Shown here one piece after another: positions 15,761 through 23,204 of a DNA stretch of 43,689 nt; within the stretch, counting starts at the first letter, position 1; every line of letters begins with the position of its first letter. Position numbers and translations under genes: made by a program. Source of the DNA: Peptacetobacter sp900539645 (lineage in GTDB: Bacteria; Bacillota; Clostridia; Peptostreptococcales; Peptostreptococcaceae). The notes under the pieces were generated by a model. That model worked only from the letters and a program-made list of their open reading frames with translations, ran no database searches and was not told where the DNA came from. The stretch lies in assembly GCF_047807365.1 (NCBI RefSeq), contig NZ_JBLOUI010000019.1:1-43689 (forward strand). Reading direction: 5' to 3'.

Positions 15761-16847
15761 CTTTTACGCTCACCTCCTCACTAGAAACTAATTTATCTAA
15801 ATTACTCATCTTGATTAAATCTCTTGAGACAAGCAATTCATCTCCATCTGGATGAGGCGGAAAATCTTCAAGAGCTCTTATCTCGTTCGGTGTCATTCCT
15901 CCCGACCTTAACATCTTGAAATAGAATTCTCCTCTTGTCTTCATGTCTGCCCTAGCAAATCCATTCATGTTTATTTTCACATAATAGCCTTGCATTTTTT
16001 CGACCTCAGACAAGCATTTTTTTCTAAATTCTTGCTCATACATTCTCGCTGTTGGTAGCATTGTATCAGTCATAAACTCCAACGAATTCTCCTCAGCTGA
16101 TTTGTATGAGTTCTTATTTGGCATTATTTTCTGGACTGGTATATGGAACACTCTTGCAACCTTTGAAACTGTTATTTCTTCCATTTCAAAGATTTTTGCA
16201 TCAACTGCACTTCTTTCTTTTAGCTCTTCAAGGCTCTTTCCACTATCAAGATAGATAATACCTTTTTTAATGTATTCTTGAATCATCTCGTGATATGCTT
16301 GAGTTTTCTGAGGGTCTAAGTTCCCAGTAATTTTAAAAGCATACTTAACATCAACATGATTTTCTAACTGCTGCATACTAAGAGTTTTAATTTTGTTGTC
16401 ATACTCAATAGTATTTCTCAAAACCTTAATTGGACTGATACCATTTACTCCATCCACGCTCGCATATTTAAACGCAAGAATATGATCAGAGTGAATAAGT
16501 CTATCATGAACTTTGTACCATATCTCTTTTGTTTCTTCATTGACCATTGGATAAACATAATTATTATCTAAAACATAAAGAGCTGAAACATCTCCATATA
16601 CGTCATACTCTTTGATTGCATAAGCTACCCCTTTGAGATTTCTTATTGTCTCCAAGAGCTCTATAAATTCATAGAATGTCATATTAGGATTTGCTCCATT
16701 TAAGAATATATTTGCCAAACTATTCTCACCAGCATCAACTGTTTTATAGTCCTTCTTTACATTGAAAGGTAAAGATGCCAATGCTTTGGCTTTTATAGTA
16801 ACCGCTGAGAATATCGTTTCATTACCAGCAATATCATTTTCTGACAA
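15729..16847 (-). CDS. Portal protein (HK97 family), 5' end out of frame
   Basis: The readable frame gives ~372 residues beginning at TTG (LSENDIAGNETIFSAV) and shows the HK97/phage_portal pattern: VTIKAKALASLPFNV, DPQKTQAYHEMIQEY, VFHIPVQKIM, YKSAEENSLEFMTDTMLP, RSGGMTPNEIRALEDFPPHP. It makes the dodecameric ring through which DNA enters the head. Family members have ~35 more N-terminal residues. These are encoded just upstream in the same frame (IISRLKGFFFKTPNSTIQ), but the only ATG with a ribosome-binding site (16936) is one base out of frame and stops after three codons. So the gene may be inactive, may start at an unusual codon, or the sequence has an error there. Confidence 0.85.
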   Translation of the reverse strand: MSENDIAGNETIFSAVTIKAKALASLPFNVKKDYKTVDAGENSLANIFLNGANPNMTFYEFIELLETIRNLKGVAYAIKEYDVYGDVSALYVLDNNYVYPMVNEETKEIWYKVHDRLIHSDHILAFKYASVDGVNGISPIKVLRNTIEYDNKIKTLSMQQLENHVDVKYAFKITGNLDPQKTQAYHEMIQEYIKKGIIYLDSGKSLEELKERSAVDAKIFEMEEITVSKVARVFHIPVQKIMPNKNSYKSAEENSLEFMTDTMLPTARMYEQEFRKKCLSEVEKMQGYYVKINMNGFARADMKTRGEFYFKMLRSGGMTPNEIRALEDFPPHPDGDELLVSRDLIKMSNLDKLVSSEEVSVKDGEVLEDVSE

Positions 16848-16936
16848 GCTAAAATATCTATGAATATTTCTTGCTTGAATAGTACTGTTTGGAGTTTTGA
16901 AAAAAAATCCTTTTAATCTGCTAATTATCCCAACAT
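16848..16936 (-). other. Frameshifted 5' segment of the portal gene
   Basis: GGAGGTGAAA is followed by ATG TTG GGA TAA. Adding one base in TTGGGA would give MLGIISRLKGFFFKTPNST, the expected portal N-terminus, joined in frame to the rest. Between the TAG at the end of terminase and the TTG at 16847 the portal frame contains no ATG or GTG. Confidence 0.6.
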
Positions 16937-16949
16937 TTTCACCTCCAAT

Positions 16950-18674
16950 CTAAGAAGGAACATAAACAATGTCACCTTGTTGTTTTTCTTCAAGATAGAC
17001 TTTCCATGCATCAATTACTGAGTCAATTGGGTCTATCCTATCCTCATCAAGAGCCTTGTCTATCTTAATCTCTCCAAATGAATTTCTTGTAGTTGTAGCA
17101 TTGACCGCACTCCATTTGAAGAGCTTGTTGTCTTTGTTGTATTTAACAACCTTCGCATCAATAGACAATTTAAAATCTACTGTTGCATCATTTAAGGATC
17201 TCGCTGACTGAGTTATATCTATCAAGTCACATCCTAAAAATTCTAAATCTGAAAGGAATGCTGATGCGTTGTGATGGTCATATCCAACCGCCGTAATTCT
17301 TATTTGATATTTATCAATTAAATCATTCAGATAATTTATTATAAATTTGTAGTCTGTCTTGATAGCAAATGCTCCAGTTGTAAGAGTTAAGAGTCCATCA
17401 TTGACCCATAAACGATATGGAACATCATCAGTTCTTTCATGCTCAAGCAACCTAAGTTCTGGCATAAAAGAGTGCGAATGAATGAATACACTTTCATTTT
17501 CATCCTCTTTGTTGAGAGGGAACAATAGACAAATTGAAGTTAAGTCTCCACCACTCGACAAGTCTATTCCTAATATGCACTCACGACCAACCATATCCTC
17601 AATAGTTAAATCTGATGCACACTCATTCAGTTTTTCAACGTCTAAATAACGACCGTCTTTATAGCTCACCCACATATTCAGCCATTTAGTCATGAAGTCT
17701 AATAAATCAGAGCCACCCTTTTCTTTTGCTTCAAGAGCCACCTCACTCATTTTATAAACTTCATGCATATTAATCGTATCATCCTCATTTAAAAGCAATA
17801 ATGGATTAGCTTTTACCCAATTGTGGTAATCCCAAATATCATCATCTTCATCCATTTCGGCTATATAAATAAATAACGACTCTTTTTCAATCGCTCCAGA
17901 TAATACTTTTTTACAGAACTGATAATGTTCATAACAAAAGCTATTAAGGTCAAATCCTGCTGTTGTTATGGCTAAAATCAGAGCATTGTTGACTTTACGT
18001 TGACCTCCAAGTAATAGCTTATAAGTCTGATTTGTTCTGTGAGCATGTAGCTCATCAGGAACTGCTAAAATAGACCTAAAACCATCTATTGTCTTTGTGT
18101 CTCGACCAATAGCAACTATATTTGTTCCAGTAGCTCCAGCCGTAATCTTATTTTGTGACTCAACAATTTTGAAAAGTCTGTTCAAGTCATCATCTGCAAT
18201 AATAAACTTTTTAACTTCATCCCAGACAAGTTTTGCCTGGTCAGCTTTTGTTGCTGCACAAATAATTCTCCCTTGCTTGTAAGTTGAAAAATTTGAATCT
18301 TTAACAACTTTTGAACCTGCCAAAAACGTCTTTCCATTCTGTCTTGCAAGCTGAACATATGCCTCTCTAAATCTGACATAGTTTGTTCTCTTTTCTCTCC
18401 AACCTTCAATACTTCCTAATATAAAATCCTGGAATCCTCTTGTCCTTAGTGGAATCTCTTCATCCCCTTCAAGAATTGTCAATTCATTGTAAAGGTCAAG
18501 AGCCTCCTCACTTTTCTCAACATCCCATTTAAACCTAAATTCTTTGGTTCTACTCTTTTTTAAATCATCTAAGTGTCTTTGACAAGCTTGAATAACACTT
18601 TTACCAGCAATCACCTTTCCAGCAACAACTTTTTTTGCGTACTCGGTGACTCTGTCTCGTCTTCTTCTAGCCAT
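16950..18674 (-). CDS. terL: Terminase large subunit (Terminase_1)
   Basis: 574 residues. This ATP-driven motor translocates DNA into the prohead and cuts it. Walker A-like LARQNGKT is at 110-117 and Walker B ILAVPDELH at 202-210, followed by the coupling segment LILAITTAGFDLNS. The nuclease domain starts near 370 with ILGIDLSSGGDLTS and has VGYDHHNASAFLSDLEF. The order HNH-TerS-TerL-portal is typical of cos phages with a P27 small subunit. Its start overlaps the TerS stop by one base (TAATG). It is a complete gene, which makes the damaged portal start next to it more striking. Confidence 0.95.
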   Translation of the reverse strand: MARRRRDRVTEYAKKVVAGKVIAGKSVIQACQRHLDDLKKSRTKEFRFKWDVEKSEEALDLYNELTILEGDEEIPLRTRGFQDFILGSIEGWREKRTNYVRFREAYVQLARQNGKTFLAGSKVVKDSNFSTYKQGRIICAATKADQAKLVWDEVKKFIIADDDLNRLFKIVESQNKITAGATGTNIVAIGRDTKTIDGFRSILAVPDELHAHRTNQTYKLLLGGQRKVNNALILAITTAGFDLNSFCYEHYQFCKKVLSGAIEKESLFIYIAEMDEDDDIWDYHNWVKANPLLLLNEDDTINMHEVYKMSEVALEAKEKGGSDLLDFMTKWLNMWVSYKDGRYLDVEKLNECASDLTIEDMVGRECILGIDLSSGGDLTSICLLFPLNKEDENESVFIHSHSFMPELRLLEHERTDDVPYRLWVNDGLLTLTTGAFAIKTDYKFIINYLNDLIDKYQIRITAVGYDHHNASAFLSDLEFLGCDLIDITQSARSLNDATVDFKLSIDAKVVKYNKDNKLFKWSAVNATTTRNSFGEIKIDKALDEDRIDPIDSVIDAWKVYLEEKQQGDIVYVPS

Positions 18675-19141
18675 TACTTAGCCTTGATATATTTTATAAA
18701 TTTGTTTTCTTCTGCCTCAGCTTCAGGAACAACTATTTTCAGCCTGTCAGTTGTTGAAAGTCCTAATTTAGCCGAACATCTGAATATTGTGTCTATATAT
18801 CTTGACTGAGCTGTTACCCATGGAGATATTCTTTCTCCATGTTTTCCGTCTACTACATAGCCATTTAATTCAATAGCTCTTGTGACTTCTAAATATGAAG
18901 AATAGGATTTGCAATATATCGTCAAAACAGACAAGTCTAAGTCATCCCATAGGTCTATTTTTTCAGCTGCATCTCTAATTCTTATAAATTCCTCAACAGC
19001 TATAGGATCATCTTGAAGAGCTTCAGGAACTTCTAAGTTTCTATCAACTTTTATCGCTTTTTCTTGCTTTTCTCTTAGCTCTTTTTCTCTTTTACTCAGA
19101 TGTTTTTTAGTTGCTGCTGCTACTTTTTTCTGTCTTCCCAT
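18674..19141 (-). CDS. terS: Terminase small subunit (P27 family)
   Basis: 155 residues from ATG 19141 (MGRQKKVAAATKKHLSKREK), which has AAGGAGG six bases upstream; a longer frame to 19192 lacks a ribosome-binding site. The basic N-terminus is followed by REKQEKAIKVDRNLEVPEAL, EFIRIRDAAEKIDLWDDLD and SVLTIYCKSYSSYLEVTRAI, the P27 pattern. It recognises the cos region and recruits TerL. It ends one base into terL. Confidence 0.88.
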   Translation of the reverse strand: MGRQKKVAAATKKHLSKREKELREKQEKAIKVDRNLEVPEALQDDPIAVEEFIRIRDAAEKIDLWDDLDLSVLTIYCKSYSSYLEVTRAIELNGYVVDGKHGERISPWVTAQSRYIDTIFRCSAKLGLSTTDRLKIVVPEAEAEENKFIKYIKAK

Positions 19142-19192
19142 ACATTTCCTCCTTTCTTCATTTTTTATTTTCACACAAACCCATTTTCCCAC

Positions 19193-19309
19193 ATTTTCCC
19201 AAAAAGTTTAAAAAGGGGAACTCTCGGACAGAACAGAATCCTCTGCGTTGGCGTTCTCCTTAAAACAATTTCGTCAAAGGAGGGGGGATTAAGGAAAAAT
19301 ATTTTCCTT
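19193..19309. other. Intergenic segment between HNH and terS, candidate cos region
   Basis: This gap of about 117 bp is markedly richer in G/C than its surroundings (AAAAAGGGGAACTCTCGGAC, GTTGGCGTTCTCC, AAAGGAGGGGGGATTAAGG). Cos sites in HNH/P27-TerS phages usually lie here. I cannot identify the nick positions. A role as the HNH terminator or terS leader is also possible. Confidence 0.4.
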
Positions 19310-19744
19310 TTAATCAAACAATCGTTCTGCTTTTAATAAAATTTCTTTCAAAAGCTCCTTTGTTTCTTGCTGCTTGTCTTTGTTTCTATATAGTTTATGT
19401 ATTTTCTTGTGCGTTTTGTAACTTACAGGAATCAGATTGTTCAAGTCTGTTCCTAGTTCTTTATTATCTTTAAACTCTTCAATGTGATGTACCAGCTGAG
19501 CTGTGACCACATTGTCATTAATAAAGTATTCGTATAAATCTAAATAGTTATACCTTGCAAGAACTGCTGCTCTCACTTCTTTCCACATCTCTGAACCATA
19601 GAAGTCAGAGTTCTTTCTCTTGTATTTGTTATATTTCTTTTGTCGTTCTAGTCTCACACGTTCTCTTTCTGGTCTACAAAATTCACAACATTCTTCAGCT
19701 GCATCAATCAATCTTCCACACTTGCAATACTTCTTTAATCCCAT
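19310..19744 (-). CDS. HNH endonuclease
   Basis: 144 residues. The HNH core is LVHHIEEFKDN (His86/His87), DLNNLIPVSYKTHKKIH with Asn103 and His112/His116. A cysteine cluster near the N-terminus (CKC at 7-9, CCEFC at 19-23) may bind zinc. In cos phages of this type the HNH protein acts with the terminase and is needed for cos cutting. AAGGTGATTTCAAG precedes ATG. About 180 bp of AT-rich DNA with no evident gene separates it from the next gene upstream. Confidence 0.9.
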   Translation of the reverse strand: MGLKKYCKCGRLIDAAEECCEFCRPERERVRLERQKKYNKYKRKNSDFYGSEMWKEVRAAVLARYNYLDLYEYFINDNVVTAQLVHHIEEFKDNKELGTDLNNLIPVSYKTHKKIHKLYRNKDKQQETKELLKEILLKAERLFD

Positions 19745-19926
19745 CTTGAAATCACCTTCTCAACTTAACATATCTTATATTCTGTTAAACTCACATAACT
19801 CTTTAAAAACAACTCTGAACTATAGTTGATTCAATAGTTTCAATCACTTGTTTCTTTAGTCTTAAAAAATCAATTTAACATCAACTCGTTATGTTTAATT
19901 AACTACATAGATTTAATAGAATTTAA

Positions 19927-20475
19927 TTACCAGTATCTGAAACGATTGTATGCTCTATCTTGATAATCTTGCTCAATTCCTATATAACGCAATGTTATTG
20001 CAGGACTTGAGTGATTGAATATCTTTTGTAAGAATGCAATGTCTTTCGTTTGTTGATAGTAATGATAGCCGAATGTCTTTCTCATACTATGAGTTCCAAG
20101 GTCATCAATGCCAAACATATCACCCAGCTCTTTGATGATCTGGTATGCTCTCTCTCTACATAATGGATTGTTATATCCGTTTCGGCTCTTTATTAAAAAC
20201 TCATTGTCTTTTTTATCAGAGCAATAATGATTCAATGTCTTTTTTAATATTGGATTAATCATTATTATCTTTTTCTTTCCTGTCTTATTTTCTTTGATGG
20301 TTAGTTGTTTCTTATTCTTAACGTCTTTGACTCTCAGCTTTAATATGTCTGACACTCTCAAACCTGTATATATTCCCATCTGAAATAAGACAAGATTTCT
20401 TTCATTCGTTTTCTCCAGATAATCGCACATGTTTTCCAGAACAGTTACGTCTCTTATTGGCTCTACGTAATTCAT
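19927..20475 (-). CDS. Small tyrosine recombinase, catalytic domain only
   Basis: 182 residues from ATG 20475 (MNYVEPIRDV), with AGAGGG upstream. It has the complete catalytic set: Arg40 (GIYTGLRVSDIL), Lys64 (KTGKKK), His129/Arg132 (THSMRKTFGYH), His155 (FNHSSPAITLRYI) and Tyr164. It lacks the N-terminal core-binding domains of a full integrase. The true integrase is at the other end (31556-32683), so this one is not needed for integration by position. Such XerC/D-like proteins between ArpU and terminase are common in Firmicutes phages, with unclear roles (resolution of concatemers or dimers is possible). Its 5' end overlaps another frame. Confidence 0.85.
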   Translation of the reverse strand: MNYVEPIRDVTVLENMCDYLEKTNERNLVLFQMGIYTGLRVSDILKLRVKDVKNKKQLTIKENKTGKKKIIMINPILKKTLNHYCSDKKDNEFLIKSRNGYNNPLCRERAYQIIKELGDMFGIDDLGTHSMRKTFGYHYYQQTKDIAFLQKIFNHSSPAITLRYIGIEQDYQDRAYNRFRYW

Positions 20476-20602
20476 TCTTATCCCTCTTATTCTCTGAGTG
20501 GTCAAAGTTTGGCTTTGTTGTCATTTGAATAGTTAGTCTCTTGTCCTTCTCATTCAGTTCAGCTGCTGGAATCTCTCCTGCATCTATCCACTTCAAATCC
20601 AT
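20402..20602 (-). CDS. Small basic phage protein overlapping the recombinase start
   Basis: 66 residues (MDLKWIDAGEIPAAELNEKD, later RDKNELRRANKRRN). It is the first start behind the late-region leader and has an excellent ribosome-binding site (AGGAGGTGATTG before ATG). It overlaps the recombinase gene out of frame by 74 bases, longer than any other overlap in this prophage. It may be a genuine small gene or the remnant of one truncated by a frameshift. No family recognised; the basic C-terminus would suit nucleic-acid binding. Confidence 0.5.
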   Translation of the reverse strand: MDLKWIDAGEIPAAELNEKDKRLTIQMTTKPNFDHSENKRDKNELRRANKRRNCSGKHVRLSGENE

Positions 20603-20631
20603 TCAATCACCTCCTGAGAATTTAGAGTATG

Positions 20632-20712
20632 AAAAAAGACACCCATTTCTGAATGTCTTTAATCCCTTCAAATTGTTATTATAGATTCGGTTATAATTTT
20701 GTGTCTTTTTTT
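20632..20712 (-). promoter_or_regulatory. Late-operon leader with terminator and competing stem
   Basis: On the minus strand a stem AAGACA/TGTCTT followed by TTTTTT (20660-20632) forms a terminator just upstream of the first late gene (20602). The same GTGTC arm can instead pair with GACAC at about 20705-20701, 45-60 nt earlier. An extended -10 box TGTTAAAAT lies further upstream (~20725). This layout suggests that late transcription is gated by antitermination, possibly through the ArpU-like protein encoded next to it. Confidence 0.4.
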
Positions 20713-20783
20713 ACAATACTATTTTAACACGTTTTAAAAATAAAAAACGGCAAAAAAGTGGCAATTGTATACAATGTACTAGA

Positions 20784-21245
20784 CTATCTTTTTAAGACGG
20801 TACTTCCAAACAATGCGACTGCTATTGAGAGAACTGCCTCATCTCTCTTGTATCTCAAGTTTCTCTCACTATAGCACATACTTCTGACAATGCTGTTCCA
20901 ACTATTCTTTTCAATATAGAAAAGCTTTATAATCTGAGCTTCAATCTCTGGTAGACTATTGATTGCTCTGTCTATCTTATTCAGCAAATACTCATTCTCT
21001 TTAATATCCAAGTCAATCATCTTGTTCCTATGCATCAATCTCATTGCATCCTTTTCAACTCCATCATTGGCTGTGCTAGTCTGAACATTCACTGAATCAT
21101 ATGTAATAGCTGGCAATGATACGAATAAGTCAGCTCTTTCCTTTTCCTCTTTTAAAATCTCTATATTCAATTTAATCTGGTTGTAGTTTCTCAAAAGCTT
21201 TTTCGTTTCTCTTTTGTATGTTTTCTCTTTGTTTGAATCCGTCAT
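20784..21245 (-). CDS. ArpU-like late transcription regulator (sigma region 4-like)
   Basis: 153 residues. The N-terminal ~80 are charged coiled coil (RETKKLLRNYNQIKLNIEIL). Residues ~100-150 (INSLPEIEAQIIKLFYIEKN, SWNSIVRSMCYSERNLRYKR) are a sigma-70 region 4-type helix-turn-helix as in ArpU/YqaQ-family phage late regulators. Its place as last gene of the early/middle run, directly before the late promoter region, fits a switch to head, tail and lysis genes. AAGGAGCATC precedes ATG. Confidence 0.8.
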   Translation of the reverse strand: MTDSNKEKTYKRETKKLLRNYNQIKLNIEILKEEKERADLFVSLPAITYDSVNVQTSTANDGVEKDAMRLMHRNKMIDLDIKENEYLLNKIDRAINSLPEIEAQIIKLFYIEKNSWNSIVRSMCYSERNLRYKRDEAVLSIAVALFGSTVLKR

Positions 21246-21256
21246 GATGCTCCTTT

Positions 21257-21379
21257 CTATTTAGAGAATCCTCTGAGCATTCCGTCCTTAAAGATAAAAG
21301 CTATCTTGTACTGACTCCATATCTCAAATGCCTCCTCTAAAGTTATGCTGCATATATTTTTAAATTTAATATCTTTCAT
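21257..21379 (-). CDS. Small phage protein, 40 aa
   Basis: A 40-residue frame (MKDIKFKNICSITLEEAFEI, then ...GMLRGFSK) starting at 21379 with AGAGGTGAGAAA upstream and ending 11 bases before the ArpU-like start. EEAFEIWSQYK reads like a helix and AFIFKDGML like beta strands. No family recognised. The good ribosome-binding site and tight spacing argue for a real gene. Confidence 0.6.
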   Translation of the reverse strand: MKDIKFKNICSITLEEAFEIWSQYKIAFIFKDGMLRGFSK

Positions 21380-21413
21380 TTTCTCACCTCTGTTAAAATT
21401 TCACAGAGCATGA

Positions 21414-21492
21414 TATAATATATTTGTTAGATAAAAACATCATGCTCATGTTTTTAATTCTGGAGACTGTATGCCACTACAGTCTCCTTTTT
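21414..21492 (+). ncRNA. Candidate ~70-nt plus-strand small RNA opposing the middle operon
   Basis: An extended -10 (TGATATAAT, hexamer 21414-21419) is followed by stem AAAAACAT/ATGTTTTT (around 21434-21455) and a 10-bp terminator stem GGAGACTGTA/TACAGTCTCC (21462-21487) ending in TTTTT. The T run is only on the plus-strand side, so the element points against the surrounding minus-strand genes. The -35 is weak. The gap holds no gene on either strand. The layout matches the element at 26320-26425. Confidence 0.45.
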
Positions 21493-21498
21493 CATTTT

Positions 21499-21657
21499 CT
21501 AATCTTCTATTTCCAACTCTTTTATAATCATTGTTCCATCCCAATCTTTTTTACTTGAAATATATTCTCTAGCTTTATCATAAGTTGTAAACAACCTTTC
21601 AAGCTCTCTATCTCCAAATGCTTCCTTGTACACTGCGTATATACTCATTATTTTCAT
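21499..21657 (-). CDS. Small phage protein, 52 aa
   Basis: A 52-residue frame (MKIMSIYAVYKEAFGDRELE, then RLFTTYDKAREYISSKKDWD) directly after the preceding stop, with GGAGGGG six bases before ATG. The pattern of a strand followed by FTTYDKAREYI resembles small beta-alpha phage proteins that report field-like 'DUF' domains, but I cannot name one. It is co-transcribed with the coiled-coil gene upstream. Confidence 0.65.
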   Translation of the reverse strand: MKIMSIYAVYKEAFGDRELERLFTTYDKAREYISSKKDWDGTMIIKELEIED

Positions 21658-22005
21658 TTACATCCCCTCCAGTTTCTCATCAATCTTTTTTGCGTACTTC
21701 TTTTTTATTCTCACACTCTTAGTATTAAAGAGTTTTCCACGTTCATTATTGATTCTATTCAAGACTAATCTGTATGATCTTATTACTCCATCCTTATCTT
21801 CAATCTCTTTTTTCAAAACTACATTCTCACTTTGAACGTTTGATAATTCTGATTTTAGCTCTTTCACAAAATCATTATTTGATTCTAATCTCTTTTCATA
21901 GCTCTCTATGATTTCATCCTTGTTAATTAGTCTCTTTTCATAATCATCAATTATTGCTTGCTGTATCTCAGCAACTTCTTTTTTCGTACTTAATCCAAAT
22001 ATCAT
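21658..22005 (-). CDS. Coiled-coil phage protein
   Basis: 115 residues, almost entirely heptad-like helix: residues 8-90 (QAIIDDYEKRLINKDEIIES, YEKRLESNNDFVKELKSELS). The C-terminus is basic (KSVRIKKKYAKKIDEKLEGM). There is no membrane span. The start overlaps the stop of the MazG-like gene (TAATG). Similar small coiled-coil proteins accompany SSB and ArpU genes in Clostridial prophages. Function unknown. Confidence 0.65.
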   Translation of the reverse strand: MIFGLSTKKEVAEIQQAIIDDYEKRLINKDEIIESYEKRLESNNDFVKELKSELSNVQSENVVLKKEIEDKDGVIRSYRLVLNRINNERGKLFNTKSVRIKKKYAKKIDEKLEGM

Positions 22006-22292
22006 TAATCCATTACCTCCAATCTGAATATTGCTTTCCTATCCCATCCACGACTCTCAAGCTTTTCATTGTGTTTCTCAAGAGCTTCAGCTATTTCCTC
22101 TGTTGTTAATCCCATAACCTCGAAGAATGATAAAACTGATTGAATAACATCAAACCCCTCTTCAAGAATATGTTCTTCATCACGTTCCTCATCAGCTGTT
22201 GCTTCTAAAAATTCAGCTTGTTCTTCAACAAATTTATACCTTGCATTCTGTTCAGTCCAATCACTATCTTGCATTAATTGATATATAAACAT
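22005..22292 (-). CDS. MazG-like nucleotide pyrophosphohydrolase-type protein
   Basis: 95 residues, all alpha. FVEEQAEFLEATADEERDEE provides an E-x-x-E helix and EEGFDVIQSVLSFFEVMG the second metal-binding helix (E-E-x-x-D), as in the all-alpha NTP-PPase superfamily; the short C-terminal helix is KHNEKLESRGWDR. Phage members are thought to adjust nucleotide pools or ppGpp. AGGAGGTAAAA precedes ATG. It sits between SSB and the coiled-coil gene. Confidence 0.72.
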   Translation of the reverse strand: MFIYQLMQDSDWTEQNARYKFVEEQAEFLEATADEERDEEHILEEGFDVIQSVLSFFEVMGLTTEEIAEALEKHNEKLESRGWDRKAIFRLEVMD

Positions 22293-22301
22293 TTTTACCT
22301 C

Positions 22302-22703
22302 CTAAAATGGCACGTCATCATCATCAACTGCGCCATAACTTTCTTGTTCTGGTGTTACTGTTTCAGTATTTTCTACTTTTCCAGTAGGTTTCGCCCATAC
22401 ATGAACTTTTGAACATTGAGCCTTTGTAAATGTCTTATTTTCTCCATTCTTATCCTGGTATCTGTCTACTCTCATATAACCATGAGCTTCAACTAAAGAA
22501 CCTTTTACTCCATAGCTTGCTAAATACTCAGCAGGCTTGCCCATTACTTCACATGGAATGAAATCCGTGTCTTTAGTTCCATCTCTCTTTACAAAATCTC
22601 TATCAACTGCAATTGTAAAACTTGCAACTGCTGTTCCAGCTCCTGGAATATATCTCAACTCTGGGTCTTTTGTAAGTCTTCCAACTAACACTAAACTATT
22701 CAT
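22302..22703 (-). CDS. ssb: Single-stranded DNA-binding protein
   Basis: 133 residues from ATG 22703 (MNSLVLVGRLTKDPELRY), the canonical SSB start; the frame is open further upstream but without a suitable signal. The OB-fold spans ~1-105 (TAVASFTIAVDRDF, DFIPCEVMGKPAEYLASY, GSLVEAHGYMRVDRYQ). A short linker leads to the acidic tip DDDDVPF, which binds partner proteins. It protects ssDNA in phage replication. GGAG lies 10 bases upstream inside the end of the preceding gene, which it overlaps by 8 bases. Confidence 0.93.
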   Translation of the reverse strand: MNSLVLVGRLTKDPELRYIPGAGTAVASFTIAVDRDFVKRDGTKDTDFIPCEVMGKPAEYLASYGVKGSLVEAHGYMRVDRYQDKNGENKTFTKAQCSKVHVWAKPTGKVENTETVTPEQESYGAVDDDDVPF

Positions 22704-22947
22704 AAATATCAAACTCCTCTCCATCATATGTATTAAGTGTTGCATATTTTGCTTTGTGCCGTTGCTCAAGAGCAAATTTTTTTATACAATCTTGACACAC
22801 TATAAATCTCAGCGACTGTTCAGTTCCTTTCTCTTCATCAAGTAAATTTATTTTCATTTCTCCTGGATAACTTTTTATTTTCTTACAGTTTTCACACCAA
22901 CATAAATTAAAATATCTTAATATGCTATTCACAAAATCCTTTATCAT
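22696..22947 (-). CDS. Zinc-ribbon-like phage protein
   Basis: 83 residues. Two cysteine pairs, CWCENCKKIK (about residues 16-22) and CQDCIKKFALEQRH (about 51-64), are spaced as in a four-Cys zinc ribbon. The C-terminus is acidic (GEEFDIYE). AAGGAGGAT lies upstream. It overlaps ssb by 8 bases and follows another small zinc-ribbon gene, so both probably serve replication or nucleic-acid binding. No named family. Confidence 0.65.
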   Translation of the reverse strand: MIKDFVNSILRYFNLCWCENCKKIKSYPGEMKINLLDEEKGTEQSLRFIVCQDCIKKFALEQRHKAKYATLNTYDGEEFDIYE

Positions 22948-22949
22948 TT

Positions 22950-23204
22950 TTATAATATCCTCCTTATACTTATTGAGCCATTTTTATAGAATTTTATTTT
23001 TAATTTACATCCACAATGAGGACAACTTATTTCTCTTGCTTTTCCAAACTTTTCTATTAATAAAAAATGCATCTTGCAATCAAAACATTCTACAAAGTTC
23101 ATCCTTCTATCTTCTGCAGGATCATTTATAGCTCTCTCTATTTCTTCCTTATCCTCTTGAATTATATTTTCTCTAACCCAATCAAACCAAATATCTTTAT
23201 TCAT
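22950..23204 (-). CDS. Small zinc-ribbon phage protein
   Basis: 84 residues from ATG 23204 (MNKDIWFDWVRENIIQEDKE), with GAGGAAGATT before it and the start inside the end of the preceding gene; the frame continues upstream but over that gene. CFDC near residue 42 and CPHCGCKLK near 63 make a four-Cys zinc ribbon. The last residues (KFYKNGSISIRRIL) are basic. The function is unknown. Confidence 0.65.
   Translation of the reverse strand: MNKDIWFDWVRENIIQEDKEEIERAINDPAEDRRMNFVECFDCKMHFLLIEKFGKAREISCPHCGCKLKIKFYKNGSISIRRIL

Noticed and set aside
16890..16915. Run of eight T in the portal 5' segment as a phase-variation tract
   Set aside because: The stop in the ATG frame comes before this run, so slippage there could not restore the frame.
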